A stretch of 7,567 bases of DNA from Bacillota bacterium (GTDB lineage: Bacteria > Bacillota > Clostridia > Oscillospirales > Ruminococcaceae): the NCBI GenBank assembly GCA_023394255.1, contig JAEXAZ010000260.1, positions 1-7,567 on the forward strand, in the 5' to 3' direction. The notes under the pieces are model-generated. The model saw only the letters and a program-made list of their open reading frames with translations, had not been told where the DNA came from and ran no database searches. Shown in pieces: positions 1 to 5,370 of this stretch. The position numbers and the translations under genes are program-made. Positions within the stretch are counted from its first letter, which is position 1, and each line of letters begins with the position of its first letter.

Positions 1-36
1 GAATACAGCTGCTTCCTTTGGTGTCAATTCTTGCAT
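1..36 (-). CDS. lexA: Probable LexA repressor, N-terminus only (partial)
   Basis: Only the first 12 codons are in the window, reading MQELTPKEAAVF, with an ATG at 36-34 and a strong AAGGAGG ribosome binding site at 48-42, 5 nt upstream. The short 'ELTPKE..VF' start resembles the N-terminus of LexA, where a winged-helix DNA-binding domain begins almost at once. The stronger argument is the promoter, which carries an 18-bp palindrome of Gram-positive SOS-box type overlapping the -35 element, as expected for an autoregulated lexA. LexA represses DNA-repair genes and cleaves itself when stimulated by RecA filaments. Neither the peptidase domain nor the rest of the DNA-binding domain can be seen. 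Another winged-helix regulator that happens to sit behind a LexA box is possible. Confidence 0.6.
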   Translation of the reverse strand, partial: MQELTPKEAAVF

Positions 37-60
37 GGCGGCCTCCTTGTGTTTTTTTAT

Positions 61-89
61 ACTATAACACAATCTCTTCCCGATTGCAA
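61..89 (-). promoter_or_regulatory. Sigma-A-type promoter of the lexA-like gene
   Basis: Read leftward, a -35 hexamer TTGCAA (89-84) and a -10 hexamer TATAGT (66-61) are separated by exactly 17 bp. The predicted start lies near 54, giving a short leader before the AAGGAGG site. The -35 element is embedded in the palindrome at 85-102, so a protein bound there would block RNA polymerase. Confidence 0.7.
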
Positions 90-102
90 ACATATGTTTG
101 CA
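85..102. promoter_or_regulatory. Putative LexA (SOS) box, 18-bp perfect palindrome
   Basis: TGCAAACATATGTTTGCA is a perfect palindrome. Its core CAAACATATGTTTG is close to the Bacillus/Clostridium SOS-box form (GAAC-N4-GTTC, often with an ATAT centre), with GAAC replaced by AAAC. It overlaps the -35 hexamer of the leftward gene, which fits autorepression. The assignment to LexA is inference from the pattern and from the N-terminus of the neighbouring gene. Confidence 0.65.
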
Positions 103-193
103 GGAGCTTCTCTGTGGAAGTCCGATCTTTCGACAAGCATACCAGTTTGTTCAGAGAAAATGTCACTTTTTTTTAAAATTCGTACATATATCA

Positions 194-224
194 TTCACAC
201 AATCCAAAATTTAAAGGGTATAAT
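194..224 (+). promoter_or_regulatory. Possible rightward promoter of the candidate small RNA
   Basis: A consensus TATAAT (219-224) lies 19 bp after TTCACA (194-199), a 5/6 match to the -35 consensus, and is preceded by an A/T-rich run around 167-180. The 19-bp spacing is longer than ideal. The predicted start, near 231, coincides with the first base of the hairpin that follows, which is the main reason to take it seriously. Confidence 0.45.
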
Positions 225-230
225 AAAGAT

Positions 231-330
231 GTACTCAAGATTAGCCGCAAACATTTTGAGTATCTCTACCCTCCTCAAAACACACCTCAAACAGATTGAG
301 CCGGATGCTTCGTGCATCCGGCCCTTTTCT
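231..330 (+). ncRNA. Candidate small RNA (~100 nt) ending in an intrinsic terminator
   Basis: No known RNA family is recognised. The stretch starts about 7 nt after a TATAAT box and opens with a hairpin: TACTCAAGA (232-240) pairs with TTTTGAGTA (254-262), one G-U pair included, around a 13-nt loop. A single-stranded, pyrimidine-rich linker containing ACCCTCC (268-274) follows, complementary to Shine-Dalgarno sequences. A small CTCAA/TTGAG stem (286-290 with 296-300) comes next, then a perfect terminator hairpin. CTCAA occurs three times and TTGAG twice, so alternative folds are possible. It lies between the lexA-like gene and the convergent acyltransferase gene. A 3'-UTR element or a small leader without a downstream gene is the alternative. 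The reading frame across it is interrupted by the terminator hairpin and is not convincing as protein. Confidence 0.4.
300..330 (+). terminator. Intrinsic terminator, possibly bidirectional
   Basis: A perfect 9-bp stem, GCCGGATGC (300-308) with GCATCCGGC (314-322), has a 5-nt TTCGT loop and is followed by CCTTTTCTTT. It is a good rightward terminator for the candidate small RNA. It also lies 16 bp beyond the stop of the leftward acyltransferase gene. Its leftward tail (TCAATCTGTTT) is poorer, so use in that direction is less certain. Confidence 0.7.
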
Positions 331-337
331 TTGTCGT

Positions 338-1096
338 TTATTTTAAAAGACGGAAAATCAGAGCCAGAATCCCATAAAGAACCGGCTGATGGAACATATA
401 AATCCAAATGGTATAACGGCCTATTTTTGATAAAACCGGCAGATGTTCGCGGTAAAAGTAGGAAGGCAAGGTGCCCTGCCTGGCGAAAACACCGAAATAG
501 CTGCCCGTCAGAAAAAAGAACAGCCACGGCAGAACCGGAAAATAGTCGGAGGAAAAAAAGCTGGATGCCGGAAAGCCCAGCGGAAACAGAACCCCCGCCT
601 GATAAATCGATTCCGGCAGCCGCACCGCAAGCGGCGGGAACCCCAGAACACCGTAGGGCACATACATTGTGAGCGCAAAGCACAGCAGCATCAGCAAAAA
701 GCCCGCGGCGGGATGCAGCTTGTCCAGCGGCCGCCGCAGAAAAGAAAAGACAAGCATTGCCGTGCCCAGAAGGTGCAGCACGCCAAACATGACCCGCTGG
801 GACGGGATGACCAGCAGCGTGACCGCCGTGAGCACCATGCCAAGCCCGAGCGTGATCAGTCCGCGCTTACGGTTGCTGTGGGAAAAGCGGCAGGCTACAC
901 CGGAAATGAAAATAAAACTGCCCGCAATCCCTTCCTGCACAACATGCATGCCGAATGATTCAAAAAGCGGCCAGTCGACGCCGAAAATTTCTACCACGTC
1001 ATAAGCGCCGTGATAGAATACCATCAACAGGATTGCCAGGCCGCGCCATTCATCAAAAAAGTGGACCCGCCCGGCGGGTCTGCCCTGATTGCCCAA
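338..1096 (-). CDS. DUF1624 / HGSNAT-like membrane acyltransferase
   Basis: Predicted integral membrane protein of 252 aa related to the heparan-alpha-glucosaminide N-acetyltransferase catalytic domain (DUF1624). Members move acyl groups across or at the membrane onto glycan substrates; the substrate here is unknown. Visible family marks are FDEWRGLAILLMVFYHG near residues 14-30 (H29 is a candidate catalytic or conserved His), FISG near 63-66, FGVLHLLG at 104-111, several hydrophobic spans, and a C-terminal GRYTIWIYMFHQP. An upstream ATG at 1180 is open in frame, but it has no ribosome binding site and would overlap the preceding gene by 41 bp. The TTG at 1096 has GGAGGA 6 nt upstream and leaves a 43-bp gap after that gene, so it is chosen. 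It is the second gene of a leftward unit. A terminator-like hairpin lies just inside the coding region (1055-1080). Confidence 0.8.
   Translation of the reverse strand: MGNQGRPAGRVHFFDEWRGLAILLMVFYHGAYDVVEIFGVDWPLFESFGMHVVQEGIAGSFIFISGVACRFSHSNRKRGLITLGLGMVLTAVTLLVIPSQRVMFGVLHLLGTAMLVFSFLRRPLDKLHPAAGFLLMLLCFALTMYVPYGVLGFPPLAVRLPESIYQAGVLFPLGFPASSFFSSDYFPVLPWLFFFLTGSYFGVFARQGTLPSYFYREHLPVLSKIGRYTIWIYMFHQPVLYGILALIFRLLK
1055..1080 (-). promoter_or_regulatory. Terminator-like hairpin just inside the acyltransferase gene
   Basis: On the leftward transcript, GACCCGC and GCGGGTC (1080-1064) form a 7-bp, very GC-rich stem with a CGG loop, followed after CAC by six T residues (1060-1055). It begins about 14 nt after the TTG start codon. 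The shape is that of an intrinsic terminator and could reduce read-through into the gene when ribosomes do not start well. It also encodes part of the protein just before the conserved FFDEWRG motif, so it may be a coding coincidence. Confidence 0.35.
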
Positions 1097-1139
1097 TGAG
1101 ATTCCTCCGCTTCCAGCAAAACTGTGGTCAGATGCCGGC

Positions 1140-1691
1140 TCAGGCCGGGATGTAGTGGTCGATGAGCTTCCGTGCGGCATCCATATCGTCTACCATCAGC
1201 ATAATGAGGTAGTCGCCCTGCTCAAAAATTTCCGCGTCGTTGGCGATGCGCAGGGAATCATAGACGTCATAGTTTTCAAATTCCTTAATGCGGTTGATTT
1301 TCACCTGTTCAAGTGTCTCTCTGACGGTCGGCATTTTGCTTTCCGCAGGTTTCAGGATAAACACGTCCGCTACGCCGAAACGTCCGGAGGCATAGCGCAC
1401 ATAGTATTCATCGAGATCATCCAAATTAAAAAAGAATTTATTTTCCATCACGGATTTCGGCGCTTGTCTGACCCCTCTGACATCAATGTCACGATAGATT
1501 TCTTCCACCGCTGCCTTTGGGTCGGGCTCGTCAACAGGGGGCAGCGAGCTTTCCGGCAGTTCCGCGCTGGCGGAAAACTCCAGGCTGCCGGAAGCGGACA
1601 GGCTCTGCGGGACAGCCTCGGCCGTTTCGTTTGCACAGCCGGCCAGCAGCGAAAACGCTAGGATACAGGCGGCTGCTTTTTGTTTTAACAA
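1140..1691 (-). CDS. DUF4358-like lipoprotein
   Basis: A 183-aa predicted secreted lipoprotein. Residues 1-15 are a short signal peptide with Lys at positions 3 and 5, and a lipobox LAGC puts the lipidated Cys at residue 19. A low-complexity Ser/Ala/Glu/Pro linker (about 20-58) precedes a folded domain (about 60-183). That domain has the look of DUF4358, a family common in Clostridia and without an assigned function, including 'YYVRYASGRFGVADVFI' and a C-terminal 'YLIMLMVDD' strand. The start is TTG (1691-1689), supported by AAAGGAGGTG ending 5 nt before it, an almost perfect ribosome binding site. It is the first gene of a leftward unit with the acyltransferase. Both products sit at the cell surface, but a joint function is only inference. 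Confidence 0.75.
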   Translation of the reverse strand: MLKQKAAACILAFSLLAGCANETAEAVPQSLSASGSLEFSASAELPESSLPPVDEPDPKAAVEEIYRDIDVRGVRQAPKSVMENKFFFNLDDLDEYYVRYASGRFGVADVFILKPAESKMPTVRETLEQVKINRIKEFENYDVYDSLRIANDAEIFEQGDYLIMLMVDDMDAARKLIDHYIPA

Positions 1692-1725
1692 AGCGGCACC
1701 TCCTTTTTAAATAAGCTGCTCAAAC

Positions 1726-1754
1726 AGTATAGCGGATTTCCGCCCATTATTCAA
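1726..1754 (-). promoter_or_regulatory. Promoter of the lipoprotein-acyltransferase unit
   Basis: Read leftward, TTGAAT (1754-1749) and TATACT (1731-1726) are separated by 17 bp, a good sigma-A-type match. The predicted start near 1719 gives a leader of about 28 nt that contains the AAAGGAGGTG site. Confidence 0.65.
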
Positions 1755-1799
1755 GCGTTCCGCGCTATGTTTAAAAAGCGTTCATGTTTTCAGACACAG

Positions 1800-1828
1800 T
1801 TGCAAAAGAACCGGATTTTTGATATAGT
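1800..1828 (+). promoter_or_regulatory. Promoter of the NERD-like / ABC ATPase unit
   Basis: TTGCAA (1800-1805) and TATAGT (1823-1828) are separated by 17 bp, the same two hexamers and spacing as in the lexA-like promoter. The predicted start is near 1835. It is divergent from the lipoprotein promoter, with about 45 bp between the two -35 elements. No palindromic operator is evident here. Confidence 0.65.
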
Positions 1829-1866
1829 ACCTAATAGAACAGAGCCGGGACATCAGAAAGGACTCG

Positions 1867-1887
1867 ATGAAAGATGACATTCACTGA
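1867..1887 (+). other. Six-codon upstream reading frame overlapping the next start
   Basis: ATG AAA GAT GAC ATT CAC TGA (MKDDIH) begins 4 nt after AAAGGA. Its stop lies 11 nt beyond the ATG of the NERD-like gene, in another frame. It could tune initiation at 1874 by coupling or competition, or it may be a chance ATG. There is no direct proof of translation. Confidence 0.2.
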
Positions 1888-2470
1888 CAAAATCGCCTGG
1901 GGTTCAGGAATCGCCGTACTGGCGGTTGCCCTGGTGGTATTGATCGCCCGCCTGATGCGTGTGCGCGCCGGGGCCGCCGGGCAGAAAAAGCGGATTTCCG
2001 CGGCGCTGCGGCGCTTTGCGGCACCGCGGGGATATCGGGTGATCGACGACGCGCGGTTTGTCATGGGTCCGCTGAGCGGCTGGGCGGACCATCTGCTGAT
2101 TGGGGTGTTCGGTGTCCTTTTCGTTTACGACCTGAGCATCCAGGGCGAATATTACGGAAAGCCGGATGATGAAAAATGGACGATTTCCGCCGCCGGCGGG
2201 AAGCGCTGGGCGATCGGGAATCCGCTTTTGGAAGCCGGCAGGTGCGAGGGCCGTGTGAGGACTCTGCTGAAGGAAGCGGGCATCAAAGTCCCGGTTGAGC
2301 GCGCGGTGGTGATTGCATGCCCGCTGAAAGGCTCTGCCAGCCATATTCCGTCGGACGAAGTGATGGTGGCAAAACGGCTGGGAGCGTATCTCGCAAAATC
2401 CAAATTTGAGACCGACCGCGGCATCGATGTGGAAAAGGTATTTCAGGTGCTGTCCGGCACGAAAAAATAG
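1874..2470 (+). CDS. Membrane-anchored NERD-like protein, nuclease residues altered
   Basis: A 198-aa protein with one N-terminal membrane span (about residues 8-27), a basic stretch, and a cytoplasmic domain (about 55-195) resembling the nuclease-related NERD fold. Matching features are 'ADHLLIGVFGV' (71-81), the G..YG spacing at 91-95, W102 and an NPL motif at 116-118. In typical NERD proteins the strand after the glycine carries a Glu-x-Lys pair (IEVK-like). Here that strand reads FVYDLSIQG, with neither residue in place, so nuclease activity is doubtful. The assignment is remote and from memory of the family pattern. The start is ATG 1874 with AAAGGA 11 nt upstream, a long spacing. A 6-codon reading frame at 1867 fits the same site better. 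The stop codon lies inside the ribosome binding site of the downstream ATPase gene, so the two are probably coupled. Confidence 0.6.
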   Translation: MTFTDKIAWGSGIAVLAVALVVLIARLMRVRAGAAGQKKRISAALRRFAAPRGYRVIDDARFVMGPLSGWADHLLIGVFGVLFVYDLSIQGEYYGKPDDEKWTISAAGGKRWAIGNPLLEAGRCEGRVRTLLKEAGIKVPVERAVVIACPLKGSASHIPSDEVMVAKRLGAYLAKSKFETDRGIDVEKVFQVLSGTKK

Positions 2471-2479
2471 GAGGCCATT

Positions 2480-3937
2480 ATGGAACTGTTGGAACTGGAG
2501 CACGTCAGCCGCCGGATCAGCAGTGAATTTTCCCTGCGGGATATTAGCCTGACGCTGAAACAGGGGCAGGTGCACGCACTTGTGGGGCGCAACGCCTCGG
2601 GCAAAAGCACGGTCCTTTCGGTGCTGATGGGCATCCATCCCGCAGACAGCGGTATCATCCGGGTTCGGGGCAGGCAGACCGAAATCCGGGAGCCCAAGGA
2701 CGCGGGCGCGAACGGCATCATGCTGATCAGCCAGAATCAGCAGATGTTTCCCAACCTCAGGGTTTACGAAAATATCTACTTCGGGCGGGAGCTTACCGTG
2801 GGCGGCAGCGTCGGGATGCTGAGCAACCGGAAGATGATCGAAAGTGTGGAGGCGGCGTTTCGCAGTATGCACGCGGACATCAGTCCGATGTGCACCTACG
2901 GGAGCCTGACTCCGGCCGAACGGCAGCTGGCCGCGATTGTACGCGCCCTCGTATCCCATGCGGACATCATCCTGCTGGACGAGCCGTCGACCCATCTGAA
3001 CCCGGAGGAAAAACAAAGACTTTACGAGGCGGTTGCCGCGCTGCGGCAGCAGGGCTGTTCTTTTTTGATTGTATCGCATGATCCCGACGAGGTCCTCGTT
3101 CTGGCGGACGAAGTCTCCGTAGTGGAGGACGGCAGTATCGTCCGGACGGCGCCGATCGGCGAGTTTGACAAGCCCGCCCTGATTGAGGCGGCTTACGGCG
3201 TTAAAACAGCCGATCTTTACAGACGTGCCCGCGTGGAATTCGGTGGAGAACTGATGCAGGCGGAACACCTGTTCGGGAACGGATTTCAGGATGTGAGTTT
3301 CAGCCTGCATAAAGGCGAGCTTGCGGTACTGCTGGGAAACGCAAAATCGGGCAAGCTGGAACTGGCGGGCGCGCTGGCCGGACTGGAGAAGCGCACGGGG
3401 AAACTGATCGTTTCGGGAACGGAGCTGCCGGCGGAGGCGCCGCTTGCCACGGTGCGCGCGGGGCTTGTCCTGGCGTCCAGCGAGCAGGATGAGGAGGTTT
3501 TCCGGGAATGCGAGGCGGTGACAGACGCAGGCGGGAAGGACTCCCCGCTCGGGCGCATGAGCCTTGCGATGAAGCTGTTCGCTACCGGGATGAGCAAAAC
3601 GTTCGGCGCTTACGTCGGGGTGAGGCAGAACAGGGAATATGTTACCGGCGGTAACCGCCAGCGGGAACTGATGGAGCGCGCCCTGCGCAAGCAGGCGTCG
3701 GTCTATATCCTCTGCGAGCCCTCCGCGGGGGTGGATGTCCCCGCGCGGATGCACCTCTACGATGAAATCGGGCGTCTGCTGCAAAAAGGCGCGGCGGTTC
3801 TGCTGCTGACCTCCGACCCGGACGAGGCGCTGGGGCTCGCGGATCGCGTGATGGCCCTGCGCAATGGGCAGCTGGTGCTCGACAGGGATACGGCAAATCT
3901 TACAAAAGAACAGCTGGAGACGGCTGTTTCTGAATAA
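2480..3937 (+). CDS. Orphan RbsA/MglA-type tandem ABC ATPase
   Basis: A 485-aa protein with two ABC cassettes, close to the ~500-aa length of the ATPases of ribose/galactose/nucleoside importers. Cassette 1 looks active: Walker A GRNASGKST (36-44, K42), signature LTPAERQ (143-149), Walker B LLDEPS with D167 and E168, and switch His H200. Cassette 2 is altered: Walker A GNAKSGKLE (286-294) has Leu instead of Ser/Thr after the Lys, Walker B reads ILCEPSAGVDV with Cys412 instead of Asp, and the switch His is replaced in 'TSDPDEA'. Its signature VTGGNRQ (388-394) is recognisable. Weakened second cassettes are usual in RbsA-type proteins, but the Cys is less so. TAGGAGG (2468-2474) is the ribosome binding site, and its first three bases are the stop codon of the upstream gene. 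A terminator follows at once, and no permease or substrate-binding gene is present. It may pair with distant permeases or do something else. Confidence 0.8.
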   Translation: MELLELEHVSRRISSEFSLRDISLTLKQGQVHALVGRNASGKSTVLSVLMGIHPADSGIIRVRGRQTEIREPKDAGANGIMLISQNQQMFPNLRVYENIYFGRELTVGGSVGMLSNRKMIESVEAAFRSMHADISPMCTYGSLTPAERQLAAIVRALVSHADIILLDEPSTHLNPEEKQRLYEAVAALRQQGCSFLIVSHDPDEVLVLADEVSVVEDGSIVRTAPIGEFDKPALIEAAYGVKTADLYRRARVEFGGELMQAEHLFGNGFQDVSFSLHKGELAVLLGNAKSGKLELAGALAGLEKRTGKLIVSGTELPAEAPLATVRAGLVLASSEQDEEVFRECEAVTDAGGKDSPLGRMSLAMKLFATGMSKTFGAYVGVRQNREYVTGGNRQRELMERALRKQASVYILCEPSAGVDVPARMHLYDEIGRLLQKGAAVLLLTSDPDEALGLADRVMALRNGQLVLDRDTANLTKEQLETAVSE

Positions 3938-3945
3938 CAGACGTG

Positions 3946-3977
3946 GCGCGGGAGGCAGCAGCTTCCCGCGCTTTTTT
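3946..3977 (+). terminator. Intrinsic terminator after the ABC ATPase gene
   Basis: An 8-bp stem, GCGCGGGA (3946-3953) with TTCCCGCGC (3963-3971), is followed directly by TTTTTT (3972-3977). It lies 8 bp after the ATPase stop codon and ends the two-gene unit. Confidence 0.9.
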
Positions 3978-4012
3978 AAACGGCGCAGAGAAAATATGGA
4001 AGATCGGGGGCA

Positions 4013-4035
4013 ATTATATCAGTGGTTGATATAAT
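4013..4035 (+). promoter_or_regulatory. 9-bp inverted repeat covering an extended -10 promoter
   Basis: ATTATATCA (4013-4021), five bases, then TGATATAAT (4027-4035) form a perfect inverted repeat. The right arm is also an extended -10 element, TGA followed by TATAAT (4030-4035). The -35 position is weak (GGGGCA at 4007-4012). If used, transcription would start near 4042 and give serC a leader of about 215 nt. The geometry fits a repressor site that hides the -10 box. The regulator is unknown. Confidence 0.5.
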
Positions 4036-4147
4036 AAGTACGTATAAAAAAACAACTGATTTCGTACCAAACACACTAAATTGCATCAAAAATTGCTACA
4101 AACCTCGATAAAAAGCGGGTTTGGCTTGCCTAAAACGTAGAATTTGA

Positions 4148-4196
4148 AATCGGCATTTAGAAACCGATTGACTAACGTCCGGAATAGAAATATAAT
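4148..4196 (+). promoter_or_regulatory. Main serC-serA promoter with operator-like repeat
   Basis: TTGACT (4168-4173) and a perfect TATAAT (4191-4196) are separated by 17 bp, the best promoter in this gap. An inverted repeat AATCGG (4148-4153) / CCGATT (4164-4169) overlaps the start of the -35 element and could be a regulator site. The predicted start is near 4203. The short leader contains another inverted repeat, TGTTTAT (4206-4212) / ATAAACA (4225-4231), able to form a 5' hairpin. The rest of the 278-bp gap (3978-4255) is AT-rich and shows a weak CAAACC/GGTTTG stem (4099-4123), but no T-box or known riboswitch motif was seen. Confidence 0.7.
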
Positions 4197-4255
4197 AAAA
4201 ATCAATGTTTATCGATTTAGAAGAATAAACAATACAAAACTAGGAGGCTTTGATT

Positions 4256-5341
4256 ATGGCAAGAGTTTACAATTTTTCCGCTGGCCCGTCCATGCTGCCC
4301 GAGCGCGTGTTGGCAAAGGCGGCGTCAGAACTGCTGGACTACGAGGGCAGCGGACAGTCCGTTATGGAGATGAGCCATCGATCTAAAGAGTACGAGGCGA
4401 TCATCAACGGATGTGAAGCTCTTCTGCGCGAAGTCATGAGCATCCCGGACAATTATAAAGTACTGTTTCTGCAGGGCGGAGCGTCCAGCCAATTTGCGAT
4501 GATCCCGCTCAACCTGCTCAACGGCTCCGGCAAAGCGGATTTTGTAATTACCGGACAGTGGGCGACGAAAGCCTATCAGGAAGCTTCCCGGTATGGCGAA
4601 TGCCATGTGGTCGCTTCCTCCAAGGACCGGACGTTTTCCTATATCCCGAAGCTTGACAAATCCGCCTTCACGCCGGATGCCGACTATTTCCATATCTGTT
4701 TAAACAACACGATCTATGGGACGGTTTATCATGAACTTCCCGACACGGGCAAAGTCCCGCTGGTGGCCGACATCTCCTCCTGCGTGCTTTCCCAGCCGAT
4801 CGACGTTTCGAAGTTCGGCATGCTTTATGCCGGCGCACAGAAAAACATGGGACCTGCCGGTCTGACGGTGGTCGTCATCCGCGAGGACCTGCTGGGTCAC
4901 GCCCGCGAAAACACCCCGACCATGTTTAACTATGTGACCCATTCCGAAAACGGGTCGATGTATAATACGCCGCCGACCTATGCAATTTATATCTGCAAAC
5001 TGGTGCTGGAATGGCTGAAAAACGACATTGGCGGGCTCAAAAGCATGCAGGCCGTCAATGAAAGGAAAGCGAAGCTCCTCTATGAGTTCCTTGACGGCTC
5101 CGAACTGTTCCGCGGTACGGTTGTACCGGAGGACCGCTCGCTGATGAATATTCCGTTTGTCACCGGCAATGACGGCCTGGATAAGAAGTTTATCACCGAG
5201 GCGAAGGCGGCCGGCTTCGTGAACCTGAAAGGACACCGCAGCGTCGGAGGAATGAGAGCCTCGGTCTATAATGCGATGCCTGCGGAAGGCGTTGAAAAGC
5301 TGGTCGCTTTTATGGAAAAATTTGAACGCGAAAACGCCTGA
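4256..5341 (+). CDS. serC: Phosphoserine aminotransferase
   Basis: A 361-aa PLP enzyme, the usual length, that converts 3-phosphohydroxypyruvate plus glutamate to O-phosphoserine and 2-oxoglutarate in the cytoplasm, the second step of serine synthesis. The N-terminus MARVYNFSAGPSMLP is diagnostic of the family. G74-G75-A76-S77-S78 belongs to the PLP-phosphate region, and 'YAGAQKNMGPAGL' carries the PLP-binding Lys at K196. The C-terminal 'GHRSVGGMRASVYNA' closes the substrate site. The ATG at 4256 is chosen over an in-frame TTG at 4250 because GGAGG (4243-4247) is 8 nt from the ATG but only 2 nt from the TTG, and because MARVYNF is the family start. serA follows after 29 bp, so the two are surely cotranscribed. 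No serB phosphatase is in the window. Confidence 0.97.
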   Translation: MARVYNFSAGPSMLPERVLAKAASELLDYEGSGQSVMEMSHRSKEYEAIINGCEALLREVMSIPDNYKVLFLQGGASSQFAMIPLNLLNGSGKADFVITGQWATKAYQEASRYGECHVVASSKDRTFSYIPKLDKSAFTPDADYFHICLNNTIYGTVYHELPDTGKVPLVADISSCVLSQPIDVSKFGMLYAGAQKNMGPAGLTVVVIREDLLGHARENTPTMFNYVTHSENGSMYNTPPTYAIYICKLVLEWLKNDIGGLKSMQAVNERKAKLLYEFLDGSELFRGTVVPEDRSLMNIPFVTGNDGLDKKFITEAKAAGFVNLKGHRSVGGMRASVYNAMPAEGVEKLVAFMEKFERENA

Positions 5342-5370
5342 TTGGGCAATGATGGAAAGGAAGATATTAC

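Noticed and set aside
31..672. Rightward 213-codon open frame, including a segment starting MYSRLAANIL at 229
   Set aside because: It runs antisense through the lexA-like start, the small-RNA terminator and the acyltransferase gene. It has no ribosome binding site at a sensible distance and a composition unlike a protein.
1904..3784. 626-codon leftward open frame opposite the NERD-like and ATPase genes
   Set aside because: It is the antisense shadow of two well-supported genes in GC-rich DNA, with His/Arg/Pro/Gln-rich composition and no family motif.
4099..4123. CAAACC/GGTTTG stem as a transcription attenuator
   Set aside because: Only 6 bp with a 13-nt loop, and no T-run follows.
3978..4255. 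T-box or known riboswitch in the serC leader
   Set aside because: No T-box anti-terminator core (GGGTGGTACCGCG-type), no terminator hairpin and no recognised aptamer motif before serC; only weak stems were found.
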